The position numbers and the translations under genes are program-made. From the NCBI RefSeq assembly GCF_019192735.1, contig NZ_JAHTKP010000002.1, positions 354,071-418,070 on the forward strand: a stretch of 64,000 bases of DNA. Direction: 5' to 3'. The DNA is from Kitasatospora aureofaciens. Its GTDB lineage: Bacteria > Actinomycetota > Actinomycetes > Streptomycetales > Streptomycetaceae. The first letter of the stretch is position 1; each line of letters opens with the position of its first letter. The notes under the pieces were generated by a model. The model saw nothing but the letters and a program-made list of their open reading frames with translations, had not been told where the DNA came from and ran no database searches. Below are positions 40,401 through 51,588 of this stretch, piece after piece.

Positions 40401-41031
40401 GTGGGACAAGGCCTTCCTGCTCACCCAGGAGCGCGAGATGCTCGGCCTGTACGTCTCCTCGCACCCGCTGCACGGCATCGAGCACGTGCTCGCCGACAAG
40501 GCGGACTGCGCGGTCGCGGACCTCGCGGAGCGGCCGGACGGGACGATCGTCACCATCGGCGGCATCATCTCGGGCCTGCAGCGGAAGATGACCAAGCAGG
40601 GCAACGCGTGGGCGATCGCGACGGTCGAGGACCTGGCCGGCTCGATCGACTGCATGTTCTTCCCGGCGAGTTATCAGTTGGTGTCCTCGCAACTGGTGGA
40701 GGACGCCGTGGTGTTCGTGCGCGGCAAGCTCGACAAGCGGGAGGACGTGCCGCGGCTGATGGGGATGGAGCTGTCGGTTCCCGACCTGTCGAACGCGCAT
40801 GCCGAGGCGCCGATCGTCATCAACATCCCGAGCGTGAAGGTGACGCCGCCGCTGGTCGCGCGGCTCGGCGAGGTGCTGAGCAGCCACCGGGGGACGACGG
40901 AGGTGCGGCTGCGGCTGGAGGGTTCGCGGACGACGACGGTGCTGCGGCTGGACCGGCACCGGGTGAAGTCGGATCCGGCGTTGTTCGGGGACCTGAAGCA
41001 GTTGCTCGGGCCGAGCTGTCTGGCGGGGTGA
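37498..41031 (+). CDS. dnaE: DNA polymerase III alpha subunit
   Basis: This 1177-residue replicative polymerase starts at TTG 37498, preceded by CGGAGG at 7 nt; the frame is open upstream but unsupported. The N-terminal PHP domain starts FAHLHVHTEYSMLDGA with intact metal-binding His/Asp motifs (MTDHGNMYGA). The polymerase core has GPGRGSAAGSLVAYAMG and the catalytic MPDVDIDFDERRR. The helix-hairpin-helix and OB domains follow (VTIGGIISGLQRKMTKQG). Length is normal for actinobacterial DnaE1. Confidence 0.97.
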   Translation: MSDQPFAHLHVHTEYSMLDGAARLKQMFKEVERLGQTHVAMTDHGNMYGAAEFHKQATAAGITPVIGIEAYVAPESRSNTKRILWGQPHQKRDDVSASGAYTHKTIWARNKEGLHNLFKLTSRSYSEGWLVKWPRMDKELISELSGGLMATTGCPSGEVQTRLRLGQFDEALKSAADYREIFGKDNYFLELMDHGLDIEKRVRDGLLEISKKLNIPPVVTNDSHYTTEADAGAHDLLLCVQTGKNLSDPDRFRFDGTGYYIKSAAEMYALDSSDAWQEGCRNSQLLVASRVDTEGMFKFRNLMPRFPIPEGFESESDFFKSKVWEGMDWRFPGGYDEEHKKLAEYEMDTIIQMGFPAYFLVVADFIMWAKSQGIAVGPGRGSAAGSLVAYAMGITDLDPIPHGLIFERFLNPERISMPDVDIDFDERRRGDVIRYVTEKWGSDKVAMIVTYGTIKAKAAIKDSSRVLGYPYAMGDRITKAMPPDVMGKGIPLSGITDSSHPRYSEAGEIRGLYESDPDVKKVIDTARGIEGLIRQPGVHAAGVIMSAEPLTDHIPVWTRHTDGVTITQFDYPTCEGLGLLKMDFLGLRNLTIMDDAVKAIEKNKGVTINLLDLPLDDKPTYELLARGDTLGVFQLDGGPMRSLLRLMKPDNFEDISAVLALYRPGPMGVNSHTNYALRKNGQQEITPIHPELEKPLEEVLRPTYGLIVYQEQVQKAAQILAGYSLGQADLLRRAMGKKKKEILEAEFVPFQKGCRERGYSDAAIQAVWDVLVPFSGYAFNKAHTAGYGLVSYWTAYLKANYPAEYMSGLLTSVKDDKDKSAVYLNECRKMGIQVLPPDVNESDSDFTPHGSDTVRFGLTAIRNVGGPVVESMIRTRKAKGKFASFPDFLDKVESVVCNKRTVESLIKAGSFDSLGHTRKGLSAQFEPMIDNVVGVKRKEAEGQFDLFGGDSVSDEPSFGLDVVFSEEEWDKAFLLTQEREMLGLYVSSHPLHGIEHVLADKADCAVADLAERPDGTIVTIGGIISGLQRKMTKQGNAWAIATVEDLAGSIDCMFFPASYQLVSSQLVEDAVVFVRGKLDKREDVPRLMGMELSVPDLSNAHAEAPIVINIPSVKVTPPLVARLGEVLSSHRGTTEVRLRLEGSRTTTVLRLDRHRVKSDPALFGDLKQLLGPSCLAG

Positions 41032-41073
41032 CGCCGGAGGCAGCCGGGCTTTGAGGCCGGGTGCGGGTGGGTT

Positions 41074-41130
41074 GCCTTCCGCTTCGCGCAGTTCCCCGCG
41101 CCCCTTTCGGGGCGCGGGGATTTGTGCTTT
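41074..41130 (+). repeat. Dispersed hairpin repeat acting as terminator, copy 2
   Basis: GCCTTCCGCTTCGCGCAG is followed by TCCCCGCGCCCC (41093-41104) and GGGGCGCGGGGA (41109-41120), with loop TTTC, then TTTGTGCTTTT. It is nearly identical to the copy at 24863-24910 and lies between the convergent dnaE and lysR-type genes. Confidence 0.8.
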
Positions 41131-41159
41131 TGGGGGAGGGATGGGGCACGGGGGGCGGA

Positions 41160-42047
41160 TCAGGTCTGGCCGCCCAGGCCTGGGGGCACTGCCGTGTGCA
41201 GGGCGGAGACGAAGGCGGAGATCGCCGGGTGGGAGCCGGCGCCCGCGCGGAAGGCGGCGCGGGTGCGGCGGTACATGGGCAGGCGGGTGAGGACGACGCC
41301 GGGCGGGGGCTGGGCGGTGCCGAGGTGGGGGACCAGGGCGACGCCCTGGCCTGCCGCGACCAGGGCCAGGACGGTGGCGAAGTCGTCGATCTGGTGCCGG
41401 ATCCGCGGCGCGAATCCGGCGGACTCGCAGGCCCGGACGGCCATGCTGTGGCAGAGCGTGCCGCGCGGGGCCAGGATCCACGGCGCGGTGCGCTGTTCGG
41501 CGACCGTCCCCGCCGTGCGGGCGGCCAGGTACATCGGCTCGGTGAACACCGGGCGGGTCACCGCGAGGCCGGGTTCCGGGTCGGCCGGGACGAGGTCGTA
41601 CTCGTGGACCAGGGCGACGTCCAGTTCGCCCGCGCGCAGGGCCGCCCCGACGGCGGCCGGGTCCACCTCGGTGACCATCGGCTCCAGGCCCGGGTGCCAG
41701 CCGGCGAGTTCGGCGAGCACCGCCGGGATGATCGCTCGGGCCGCCGACGGGTAGGTGCCGATCCGCAGCTGGCCGGCCAACCCCTGCTTGGCGTGGGCGA
41801 GTTCGGCGTCCGCCTGTTCCAGCCGGGCGAGCACCGCCTCGGCGTGCCGGACCAGGTTGCGCCCGGCCGGGGTGAGCGCGACCCGGCGTCCGGTGCGCTC
41901 CAGCAGCGGGACGCCGGCCTCCTTCTCCAGGACGGACAGCTGCTGGGACACCGCCGAAGGGCTGAAGGACAGCGCCTCGGCGACGGCGGCGATGGTGCCG
42001 AGGTGGGCCAGTTCGCGCAGCAGGCGCAGGCGTCGGACGTCGAGCAT
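41160..42047 (-). CDS. LysR-family transcriptional regulator
   Basis: This 295-residue regulator has the N-terminal winged helix-turn-helix LRLLRELAHLGTIAAVAEAL then SFSPSAVSQQLSVLEKEAG, and a periplasmic-binding-like effector domain starting LRIGTYPSAARAIIPAVLAEL. It is transcribed divergently from the DapA-family gene, 72 nt apart. LysR proteins usually control the divergent gene, so it probably regulates that enzyme. The effector is unknown. Confidence 0.92.
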   Translation of the reverse strand: MLDVRRLRLLRELAHLGTIAAVAEALSFSPSAVSQQLSVLEKEAGVPLLERTGRRVALTPAGRNLVRHAEAVLARLEQADAELAHAKQGLAGQLRIGTYPSAARAIIPAVLAELAGWHPGLEPMVTEVDPAAVGAALRAGELDVALVHEYDLVPADPEPGLAVTRPVFTEPMYLAARTAGTVAEQRTAPWILAPRGTLCHSMAVRACESAGFAPRIRHQIDDFATVLALVAAGQGVALVPHLGTAQPPPGVVLTRLPMYRRTRAAFRAGAGSHPAISAFVSALHTAVPPGLGGQT

Positions 42048-42119
42048 CGGCTCAGCTTACGAGAAGCGTCGGAAATGTGAACTGGACCTGGATGATCGGC
42101 GGGTCGCAGGATCGTGGGC

Positions 42120-43022
42120 ATGGAACTTGCGGGTATTTACGTCCCACTGATCACGCCCTTCGCCGCCGACGGCTCGGTTGCGCTGGAGGCACTGGAGAAG
42201 CTCGCCCATGAGGTGCTCGATGCCGGCGCGGCCGGGCTGGTCGCGCTCGGCACGACCGGCGAGCCCGCCGCGCTGAGCCCGGAGGAGCGGCGGGCGGTGG
42301 TCGAGGTGTGCGCCGCCGCCTGTGCCGGGCGCGGTGCGCAGCTGATTGTCGGCGCGCACGGCGGCGACACCCGGGCCACCGCCGAGTCGCTGGCCGCGCT
42401 CGGCGCGCAGGTGCCGCAGGCCGCGGCGGCGCTGGTCACCGTCCCGGCGTTCCTGCGGCCGGGAGAGGCCGGGACGGTCGCGCACTTCCGGGCGCTCGCC
42501 GTGGCGAGCCCGCTGCCGTTGATCGTCTACCACATCCCGTACCGCACCGGGCAGCAGCTGTCGGGGGCCGCGCTGGCCGAACTCGCCGCCGTGGACGGCG
42601 TGGTGGGCGTCAAGTACGCGACCGGCGGGCTCGACCAGGCCGCCGTCGAGCTGCTCGCCGCCGCCCCGGACGGCTTCGCGGTGCTGGCCGGGGAGGACGC
42701 CTTCCTCGCGTCGATGCTGGCGCTCGGCGCGGCCGGCGGCATCCTCGCCTCGGCCCATCTGGCCACCGCCCGGTTCGTCGAGCTGGCCGCCGCGTGGCAG
42801 GCCGGGGACGCGGTGCGGGCCCGGGCGCTGGGGCACCGGCTGACCGGGCTGGCGCTGGCCGCGTTCGCGGCGCCGAACCCGGCGGTGGTGAAGGGGGTGC
42901 TGCACGCCCAGGGGCGGATCCCCACGGCGGACGTGCGGCTGCCGTTGCTGCCGGCGGGGGCTGCCGAGGTGGCCGCAGCGCACCGGCTGGCAACGGAACT
43001 TGTGAGTGGTCTGGACCACTAG
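42120..43022 (+). CDS. DapA/N-acetylneuraminate lyase-family aldolase
   Basis: This 300-residue (beta/alpha)8 enzyme starts at ATG 42120. Family motifs are GIYVPLITPFAADG, LGTTGEPAALSPEER, the Tyr of IVYHIPYRTGQ and the Schiff-base Lys of VGVKYATGG (~165). The family condenses or cleaves pyruvate with an aldehyde. The neighbouring asd gene makes aspartate semialdehyde, which supports a dihydrodipicolinate synthase role. Paralogues with other substrates are common, so the exact reaction stays open. Confidence 0.85.
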   Translation: MELAGIYVPLITPFAADGSVALEALEKLAHEVLDAGAAGLVALGTTGEPAALSPEERRAVVEVCAAACAGRGAQLIVGAHGGDTRATAESLAALGAQVPQAAAALVTVPAFLRPGEAGTVAHFRALAVASPLPLIVYHIPYRTGQQLSGAALAELAAVDGVVGVKYATGGLDQAAVELLAAAPDGFAVLAGEDAFLASMLALGAAGGILASAHLATARFVELAAAWQAGDAVRARALGHRLTGLALAAFAAPNPAVVKGVLHAQGRIPTADVRLPLLPAGAAEVAAAHRLATELVSGLDH

Positions 43023-43104
43023 ACGGGTCGAGGCCTCTCACACCGTGGAATACCAGGTCGCCCGGCCCGCGTGACAAGGCATGATGGGCAGAGTGCGGCT
43101 GTGA

Positions 43105-44186
<1,082 letters not shown>

Positions 44187-44216
44187 CACCCGGACGCGAG
44201 CCCGGGCGTGACCGGA

Positions 44217-44256
44217 GGCGGGCCCCGTCGTTGAACGGGGTCCGCCTTTGCTTTCC
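44217..44256 (+). terminator. Rho-independent terminator after asd
   Basis: GGCGGGCCCCGT (44217-44228) pairs with ACGGGGTCCGCC (44235-44246) in a 12-bp stem with one wobble, followed by TTTGCTTTCC. It lies 56 nt after the asd stop. The 271-nt gap 44161-44431 contains this, the tandem repeats and no gene. Confidence 0.8.
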
Positions 44257-44431
44257 GTTGAGAGGGCTGTTGCGTTACCGCGACATCTCCCGAGGTTCGG
44301 CGCGCGAACCAGGGGGAAAAGGTGAGCCAACGATCGGGCGGTCGCGGGAGACCCCTCACCACCACGCCCGGATCGAGGGCGTACCGCGCCCACCTGGCCT
44401 GACCCCGAGGGCGAGCGGAAAGAGGTGCGCG

Positions 44432-45712
44432 ATGGATCGCTGTGTCGTCCTGGTGGATGCCGGATACCTGCTGGGCGCCGCCGCCAGCCTGCTCGCCGGC
44501 GACCCGTCCCGCTCCCGGGTCACCGTCGACCACACCGCGCTGATCACCGCGCTGCGCGAACGCGCCGAGGCCGAGACCGGGCTGCCGCTGCTGCGGATCT
44601 ACTGGTTCGACGCCGCCCCCGACCGGCGCCCGATGCCCGAACACCGCCGGCTGCGGGTGCTGCCCCGGGTCACCGTCCGGCTCGGCGCCCTCACCCGGGC
44701 CGAGGGCCGCTGGGTGCAGAAGGGTGTGGACGCGGCCATGCACGCCGAACTCTCCGAGCTCGCCCGCAACCGGGCCTGCGCCGACGTCGTGCTGATCACC
44801 GGTGACGGCGACCTGCTGCCCGGCATGATGTCCGCCAAGGAGCACGGCGTCGTCGTCCACCTCTGGGCGCTCCAGGCCGCCGACGGAGACTTCAACCAGT
44901 CCGAGGACCTGGTCGGCGAGGCGGACGAGCGGCGGGTGCTCGACAGAGAGTGGATCGAGGGCTCGTTCAGCCTCCGCGAGACCGCCAGCGTGTTCCCCGC
45001 CCCCGGACAGGGCCCGCGCCAGGAGATCGCCAAGATCCTCGCCGCGCCGCCCGCCGCGCCCCCCGCCGTGGTGCCCCCGGCCGTGCCGGTGACCGTGCCC
45101 GCCCGCCCGGCCGCCGTCGCGTCCGAGCCCGTCGCCCCCGCCGCGAACGGGCGCGCGCAGTCGGCCGCCGCCGCACTCAAGGTGGTGCCCACCCCCAAGG
45201 ACCTCGCCGGGCGTACCGCCGCCCTCCCGTCCGTCAGCGCCAACGGCCAGGCGGGCGGGCAGGCCGGCGTCAATGGCGGTGTGCACACCGGCCCCGTGCT
45301 GCGCTGGTCCTCCGACCGGGGCTGGGTCGACCGGCCCGTCCCCGAACCCGCCGTCACCGCCGGGGACAGCCTGCCCACCCTCGCCCAGCTCACCACCGCG
45401 GAACAGCGCTGGGCCGACCGCGAGGAGGACATCACCTCCATCGGCGGCGACGCTCACGAGGTCGGGCAGGTCTTCGCCCGGCGCTGGAGCGAACGCCTCG
45501 GTGACGTCGAACGGCTCACCGCGCTCTGGCCCGACTACCCGCGCATCCCGCACCGCGTCGACGGCGAACTGCTGCGCTACGCGGCCCGCTTCGGGCTGCT
45601 CGCGCACAAGGACGACCAGATCGACGAGCACGACCGGTACGCGATCCGGGCCGGGTTCTGGAAGGAGCTCGCCACCCGGGTGCCGGGCGGGTCGATGGTC
45701 GTGGACGACTGA
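44432..45712 (+). CDS. NYN-domain putative RNase
   Basis: This 426-residue protein starts at ATG 44432 with AAGAGG close upstream. Residues 1-165 are a PIN-like NYN domain: VVLVDAGYLLGAA, then VDAAMHAELSELARNRACADVVLITGDGDLLPGM, with the acidic residues that bind metal in this nuclease fold. An Ala/Pro-rich linker joins a C-terminal helical domain (RWADREEDITSIGGDAHEVGQVFARRW...DHDRYAI region). RNA cleavage is inferred from the fold only; the target is unknown. Confidence 0.82.
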   Translation: MDRCVVLVDAGYLLGAAASLLAGDPSRSRVTVDHTALITALRERAEAETGLPLLRIYWFDAAPDRRPMPEHRRLRVLPRVTVRLGALTRAEGRWVQKGVDAAMHAELSELARNRACADVVLITGDGDLLPGMMSAKEHGVVVHLWALQAADGDFNQSEDLVGEADERRVLDREWIEGSFSLRETASVFPAPGQGPRQEIAKILAAPPAAPPAVVPPAVPVTVPARPAAVASEPVAPAANGRAQSAAAALKVVPTPKDLAGRTAALPSVSANGQAGGQAGVNGGVHTGPVLRWSSDRGWVDRPVPEPAVTAGDSLPTLAQLTTAEQRWADREEDITSIGGDAHEVGQVFARRWSERLGDVERLTALWPDYPRIPHRVDGELLRYAARFGLLAHKDDQIDEHDRYAIRAGFWKELATRVPGGSMVVDD

Positions 45713-45755
45713 GGTCAGCGCCGAGCCCGAGGTGGCTGTCGGGGATCAGGACCCC

Positions 45756-45795
45756 TTGTCCGGTTCGCCCGTGTGAGCGCGTAAAGTCTTCGGTC
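45756..45795 (+). promoter_or_regulatory. Possible promoter of the ABC exporter genes
   Basis: TAAAGT at 45782-45787 lies 8 nt before the GTG at 45796, with TTGTCC 20 nt further upstream. No ribosome site precedes the GTG, so a leaderless transcript is suggested. The spacer is longer than usual. Confidence 0.35.
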
Positions 45796-46790
<995 letters not shown>

Positions 46791-46794
<4 letters not shown>

Positions 46795-47606
46795 CGCTGC
46801 TCTCGGTGCCGCCGCAGGCCGCCGCCCCCGGCGCGACCTGCGGGCCCGCCCCGCTCGCCCCCGCGGCCCGGCTGCTGCCCGCCCTCGCCGCCGTCTACCG
46901 GGCGCAGCTCGCCCGGGCCCGGGTGGCGCGGATTCCGCTGCTGTTCGTGGCGACCTTCCAGTCCGTCGGCATCCTGGTGATGATGCGGGGCGTCGTGGAC
47001 TCCGGGCAGACGTCGGCGGCGCGGTCGGTCGTCGCCGGGTCGAGCGTGCTGGTCGTGGCGTTCGTCGCGCTGAACCTGCTCGCGCAGTACTTCGGGAAGC
47101 TGCGGGCCACCGGCGGGCTCGACCACTACGCGACGCTGCCCGTCCCGGCCGCGTCCGTGGTGCTCGGCGCGGCGGGCGCGTACGCGTCGTTCACGCTGCC
47201 GGGGACGGTGGTGACGGCGGCCGTCGGCGCGGTCATGTTCGGGCTGCCGCTCGGGCAGCTGTGGGTGTTGCTCGCCGTCGTCCCGCTCGCCGGGGCCGCG
47301 CTCTCCGGCCTGGGGGCCGCCTGCGGGCTGCTCGCGCCGCGGCAGGAGATCGCCACCATGCTCGGGCAGCTCGGCATGTCGGCGGCGCTGCTGCTCGGCG
47401 TCCTGCCCGTCGACCACCTGCCGCAGCCGGTGCTGTGGCTGCGCGACCTGCTGCCGTCCACGTACGGCGTCGAGGCCTTCGCCCGGACGTTCACGCCCGA
47501 CCCGGACTGGGCGCTGGTGGCCGGCGACCTCGCGGTCTGTGCGGGCGTCGGCGTCGTGTCGCTGGCGATCGCCACCTGGGCGTACCGGCGGGCCGTCTCG
47601 CGCTAG
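46791..47606 (+). CDS. ABC-2 type transporter permease
   Basis: This 271-residue membrane protein has about six hydrophobic segments (for example IPLLFVATFQSVGILVMM and LLGVLPVDHLPQPVLWLRDL). A YFGKLRATGGLDHYATLPVP loop is typical of ABC-2 permeases contacting the ATPase. GTG 46791 overlaps the ATPase stop. It forms a two-gene exporter with the preceding ATPase. Confidence 0.88.
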
Positions 47607-47714
47607 GGTCCGTCGCCGCGCGGCAGGCGGGAGTTCGAGGACGGACCCTGGAGCCGCTGCCGGGACCCATGGGCGGCGGCCCGTCCGGGCCGCGATCGTG
47701 AAACGATGGGGCCT

Positions 47715-48515
47715 GTGACCGTACCGAACACACCTCCGGATCCCACCCGCGCCGACGTGCACGCGGTGCCGGACGCCGCCGCCGACCCGTTCGCGCCGCC
47801 GCCGGCCCCGGACGCGGGGGAGCTCCCGCCGCTCCCGGCGGAGCTCGGGGAAGCCGTCCAGACCGAGCGCTCGGCGATGCACCGGCTCCTGCCGGAGCTG
47901 CGGTTCGGGGCGGGCACGGTGCTCGCGTGCATCCTGCTGGGACTGGTCATGGCCGGGCTGTGGGCGTGGCTGGCGCCCAAGGTGCCACTGGTCGTGGACC
48001 GGGACCGGATCCTGTACGCCGACCCGGAGGGGGAACAGCGGGCCGGGGCCGACGCGGTGTTCGTCCTGCTCGGACTCGGGATGGGGACCGTGACGGCGCT
48101 CGGGGCGTTCCTCGTCACCCGGCGCCGGGGTGGCGGCGTCGCGGTCGCGGCGGGGCTGGCCATCGGCGGGCTGCTCGGGTCGCTCGGCGCCTGGCGGCTG
48201 GGGCGGTGGCTCGGGCCGAGTGACAACCTCATCGCGGAGGCGCGGCGGGTCGGCACCGGGGGGCACTTCAACGCGGACATCGACCTGGGGGCGCACGGGG
48301 CGCTGCTGGCCTGGCCGATGGCGGCGATGGTGGTGCTGCTCGCGCTGTCAGCAGCGTTCGGGAAGCGGGAGGAGGACCCGCCGCCGTACTGGGCGGGGGC
48401 GTACGGGCAGCTGCAGGCTCCTCCGGAGGGGGCCGTGCAGCTGGCTTCGGTGGACGGGGATGCGGCGGGGGAGCGGCCGGCGCCGGTGAACGGGCAGGAC
48501 GAGGCACCGCGCTGA
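47715..48515 (+). CDS. DUF2567-like membrane protein
   Basis: This 266-residue protein has a Pro/Ala-rich cytoplasmic N-terminus, then about four membrane segments (VLACILLGLVMAGLWAWLA, AVFVLLGLGMGTVTALGAFL, VAVAAGLAIGGLLGSLGAW, LLAWPMAAMVVLLALSAAF). The extracellular loop has PLVVDRDRILYADPEGEQRAGADA. The resemblance to DUF2567 is from memory. GTG 47715 is preferred over ATG 47706. No function is assigned. Confidence 0.7.
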   Translation: MTVPNTPPDPTRADVHAVPDAAADPFAPPPAPDAGELPPLPAELGEAVQTERSAMHRLLPELRFGAGTVLACILLGLVMAGLWAWLAPKVPLVVDRDRILYADPEGEQRAGADAVFVLLGLGMGTVTALGAFLVTRRRGGGVAVAAGLAIGGLLGSLGAWRLGRWLGPSDNLIAEARRVGTGGHFNADIDLGAHGALLAWPMAAMVVLLALSAAFGKREEDPPPYWAGAYGQLQAPPEGAVQLASVDGDAAGERPAPVNGQDEAPR

Positions 48516-48561
48516 GGGACCGGGGTGGGGCGGAAGGTCGGCGGTCCAAGATCGGGTCGGG

Positions 48562-48595
48562 GCCTTCCGGTTCGCGCAGTTCCCCGCGCCCCTGG
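48562..48595 (+). repeat. Dispersed hairpin repeat, degenerate copy 3
   Basis: GCCTTCCGGTTCGCGCAG followed by TTCCCCGCGCCCC matches the flank and left arm of the copy at 41074. The right arm is replaced by CTGGGGAGAG, so only a short CCCC/GGGG hairpin remains. Confidence 0.7.
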
Positions 48596-48618
48596 GGAGA
48601 GACCCGGGGTCAGTAGGG

Positions 48619-49113
48619 CTAGCGGGCGATGGGGGCGGTTTTGGCGTTCGTCAGGGTGATGAGGTCGCTGGGGGTGAGCTCTACCTCCAGGCCTCGGCGG
48701 CCGGCGGAGACGTAGACGGTGGGGTGGGCCAGGGCGCCGATGTCGATGACGGTGCGGAGGGGGCGGCGCTGGCTCAGGGGGGAGATGCCGCCGCGGACGT
48801 AGCCGCTGCTGCGTTCGGCGGCGGCCGGGTCGGCCATGGCGGCGCGTTTGCCGCCGACCGCGGCGGCGAGGGCCTTGAGGTCGAGCTGGCCGGCGACCGG
48901 GACCACGCCGACGGTGAGGACGCCGTCCACGTCGGCGACCAGGGTCTTGAAGACCCGGTCGGCCGGGACGCCCATGGCCTCGGCGGCCTCGCCGCCGTAG
49001 GAGGCGGCGGCCGGGTCGTGCTCGTAGGCGTGCACGGTGAACGGGACGGCGGCGGTCTCCAGGGCGACGGTGGCGGGGGTGCCCTGGCCGCCCTTCTTCG
49101 GCTTCTTCGCCAC
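48619..49113 (-). CDS. ybaK: YbaK/EbsC-type aminoacyl-tRNA deacylase
   Basis: This 164-residue protein matches the bacterial Cys-tRNA(Pro) deacylase YbaK: VFKTLVADVDG contains the conserved Lys, and VGGKRAAMADPAAAERSSGYVRGGISPL is the GYVxGGxSP block. It hydrolyses Cys wrongly attached to tRNA-Pro. GTG 49113 starts it. It follows the Lon-domain gene by 27 nt in the same direction. Confidence 0.9.
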   Translation of the reverse strand: MAKKPKKGGQGTPATVALETAAVPFTVHAYEHDPAAASYGGEAAEAMGVPADRVFKTLVADVDGVLTVGVVPVAGQLDLKALAAAVGGKRAAMADPAAAERSSGYVRGGISPLSQRRPLRTVIDIGALAHPTVYVSAGRRGLEVELTPSDLITLTNAKTAPIAR

Positions 49114-49140
49114 GGGGGCTCCGGGATCGGTCGGGCGGGG

Positions 49141-49869
49141 TCAGTTGGGGCTGAACGACTGGCGGGTGAGGTCGACCGCGGGCAGTGACGGCAGCCAGGT
49201 GAGGACGGCGGTCTCGCGGCGCAGCAGGTCGAGCTCGGTGCGCAGCCGCTGGGCGGTGTCGGGGCAGGCGAGCAGCTGCTGCTTGACCGGGGTCTCGAAC
49301 ACCGAGGCGGCGGCGACCAGGTAGGAGAGCACCTGCGGGTCGTCCGGGAGCTCCTGGCGGCCGACGGTGCTGGCCTCGCGGGCGCCGGCGAGGCGCTTCT
49401 GGTAGGCGCGGAAGGCCCGCTCGACCTCGGAGCCGAGGGCGCCGGAGCCCTCCCCCGGGCGTTCCTCGATCGGCTCGATCTCGCCGGTCAGGTACGGACC
49501 TGAGGTGTCGACGGAGCGGAGCACGAAGCGGGTGGTGCCGGTGACGAGGAGTTCGTACCGGCCGTCGGGCTGCTCCTCGACGGAGGCGATGTCGGCGACG
49601 CAGCCGATGTGGAAGATCGCCTCCAGCGGGTCCCCGGTGAAGGTGCCGAGGCCGTCGAGCGGGCCGGCCGGGCCCTCCTCGGGGCGCACCGGGGCGACCT
49701 CGCGGCCGTCCTTGATGGCGAGCACGCCGAAGCGGCGCGGTTCGTCCTCGGGGTGTTCGAGCAGGTCGGCGACGAGACGGCGGTAGCGCTCCTCGAAGAC
49801 GTTCAGGGGCAGCACGAGGCCCGGGTAGAGCACGATGTTCAGCGGGAGGAGCGGCAGCCGTTCTGTCAC
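49141..49869 (-). CDS. Lon N-terminal-domain (LON substrate-binding) protein
   Basis: This 242-residue protein consists of a LON substrate-binding domain ([26 protein letters not shown], then [30 protein letters not shown]) followed by a helical region. It has no ATPase or Ser-Lys protease domain, so it is not a Lon protease. Stand-alone LON-domain proteins are common in actinobacteria; their role is not established. Confidence 0.85.
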   Translation of the reverse strand: MTERLPLLPLNIVLYPGLVLPLNVFEERYRRLVADLLEHPEDEPRRFGVLAIKDGREVAPVRPEEGPAGPLDGLGTFTGDPLEAIFHIGCVADIASVEEQPDGRYELLVTGTTRFVLRSVDTSGPYLTGEIEPIEERPGEGSGALGSEVERAFRAYQKRLAGAREASTVGRQELPDDPQVLSYLVAAASVFETPVKQQLLACPDTAQRLRTELDLLRRETAVLTWLPSLPAVDLTRQSFSPN

Positions 49870-49920
49870 GGCGGACAGCGTAGTTCCCCGGGCCCTGCGC
49901 TTGTCGCGCGGTTAACGGGG

Positions 49921-51498
49921 TTATCCGCGCTGGAGCATCCTCGTGGCGCCGGCGACGACGGTGCTGGCGAGCACCCAGCCGACGATCACCAGGCCGGCGG
50001 AGATCCACTGGGTGAGGCCGCCCGGATTCCAGGCCCCCTGGTTGAGGTCGACGATCGGCAGCAGCTGGTTGAGCGTGTACAGCACCGGGTTCCAGTGCGG
50101 CATCTCGTCGTGCTTGAGCGGTTCCAGCGGGTGGGTGGCGAAGTAGATGCTGCCGAGGGCCCAGGCGAGCAGCAGCCACAGGGCGGCCCGGCCGGGGCGG
50201 AAGCCGTAGCCGACGGTGACGTCCTGGAGCCTGCCCCAGGCGCGGGCGGGCAGCGGGAGGGTCGCGTAGCGGCGGCGCTGCTTGGCGTACAGCACCTCGC
50301 GGGCGTCGTCGTCGGCGCCGTCGCGGCGCAGTGCGGTGGCGAGCTGCTCGTAGGACTCGGGCTGGTACTCCACCGTGGAGCCCTCCAGCCAGGCGATGCG
50401 CTGCTGGACGGTGAACGGCGCGACGGGGCGCAGGCACTCGTAGACGAAGCCGGTGAGGCCCAGGTGTTTGCCGCGCGGCCAGGCGTCCGGGGTGTCGACG
50501 AGGTTGCCGATCCGGGCGCGGGAGAGCGAGACCGGGCCGGTGGGCCGGACCCGGCAGGTGAAGCGCAGTTCGGGGGTGTGGATGCGGCGCAGCGAGAGCT
50601 CGTCGTCATCCTCCAGGTGGAATTCGCCGGAGATCAGGCAGGCGCCCTCGAAGCGGGCGTCGGACAGCCGCACCTGGCCGTGGGCGCGGAACGGCGTGCC
50701 GGGGGCGCCCGGGGGCGGGTTCTGGCCGTAGCCGGAGCCGTAGTAGCTGCGGGAGCCGAACCAGCCGCCGTCGGGGGAGCTGGTGAGGTAGCAGGTGTGG
50801 CCGACGGTGATCCGGACGGCGTTGAGGCAGATCCGGTTCTGCGGGACGGCGTACAACTGGGCCCCGCGCAGGGAGAACCGGCCGCCGATCCGGGCCGTGC
50901 GCAGGCTCAGCTCGCCGTGGACCTCGATCCGGTCGGCCTCGAAGTCCTGGTGGACGGCCATCCCGTCGGCGGAGACCGCGCGGCCGAACCGGTCGGCGCC
51001 GAGCACGGTCTGGTTGAGCAGCAGGTCGGTGCCGATCTTGGCGTCGGTGAGCCGGATGCCCTCGGGTATCCGGCAGCGTGCGAGGTGGAGGTCGCCGGTG
51101 GTGTTCAGCCGGGAGGCCTCGATCCGCGGTATCAGGCAGTCGACGAGGCGCAGGGTGCTGGCCTCGGCCTCGGAGATCAGGATCTTGTGGTCGAAGCGGC
51201 AGCCGTACAGCTCGACGTACTGGTTGATCCGGCCGCCGGCGAGGTTGAGCGCGCCGGTGACGTTGACGCCGTTCATCCGCAGGGAGGAGACCCGGCCCGG
51301 GGCCGCGGTCGGCCCGGCCAGCAGCAGGCGGGCCAGCACGTCGGCGCGGACGGTGCGGTCGGGGCCCCAGGCGGCGTCGCCGAAGGGGTCGTCCTCGTCA
51401 CTGTCGCGGCAGCGGCAGTCGAACACGTTGCCCTGGCGGAAGGCCTCCCAGAGCTCCTGCTCGGTGTCCGTCCAGTCCTCTGGCGCCTGTTCCACCAC
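49921..51498 (-). CDS. Large membrane protein with pentapeptide-like repeats, function unknown
   Basis: This 525-residue protein has a soluble N-terminal ~370 residues with strands spaced like a right-handed beta-helix: [63 protein letters not shown]. Then come two membrane segments, at about 430-450 ([17 protein letters not shown]) and 498-518. Streptomycete relatives of this type lie next to hisD. No catalytic motif is seen. The start is GTG 51498, 90 nt from the divergent hisD. Confidence 0.75.
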   Translation of the reverse strand: MVEQAPEDWTDTEQELWEAFRQGNVFDCRCRDSDEDDPFGDAAWGPDRTVRADVLARLLLAGPTAAPGRVSSLRMNGVNVTGALNLAGGRINQYVELYGCRFDHKILISEAEASTLRLVDCLIPRIEASRLNTTGDLHLARCRIPEGIRLTDAKIGTDLLLNQTVLGADRFGRAVSADGMAVHQDFEADRIEVHGELSLRTARIGGRFSLRGAQLYAVPQNRICLNAVRITVGHTCYLTSSPDGGWFGSRSYYGSGYGQNPPPGAPGTPFRAHGQVRLSDARFEGACLISGEFHLEDDDELSLRRIHTPELRFTCRVRPTGPVSLSRARIGNLVDTPDAWPRGKHLGLTGFVYECLRPVAPFTVQQRIAWLEGSTVEYQPESYEQLATALRRDGADDDAREVLYAKQRRRYATLPLPARAWGRLQDVTVGYGFRPGRAALWLLLAWALGSIYFATHPLEPLKHDEMPHWNPVLYTLNQLLPIVDLNQGAWNPGGLTQWISAGLVIVGWVLASTVVAGATRMLQRG

Positions 51499-51588
51499 GG
51501 TTTCCCCCGTCCCCCGGTCGTCTCGCCCTTCGTATCACGGACTGAAATGCGGGACCAGTGCTTCCGGCCACTCCTTACACTGGGTGGC

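Noticed and set aside
36874..41481. 1535-codon open frame on the minus strand across dnaE
   Set aside because: dnaE on the plus strand is unmistakable; this frame has no recognisable domain and arises from third-position GC.
49141..49869. Lon protease
   Set aside because: Only the LON N-terminal domain is present; the ATPase and catalytic Ser-Lys domains are missing.
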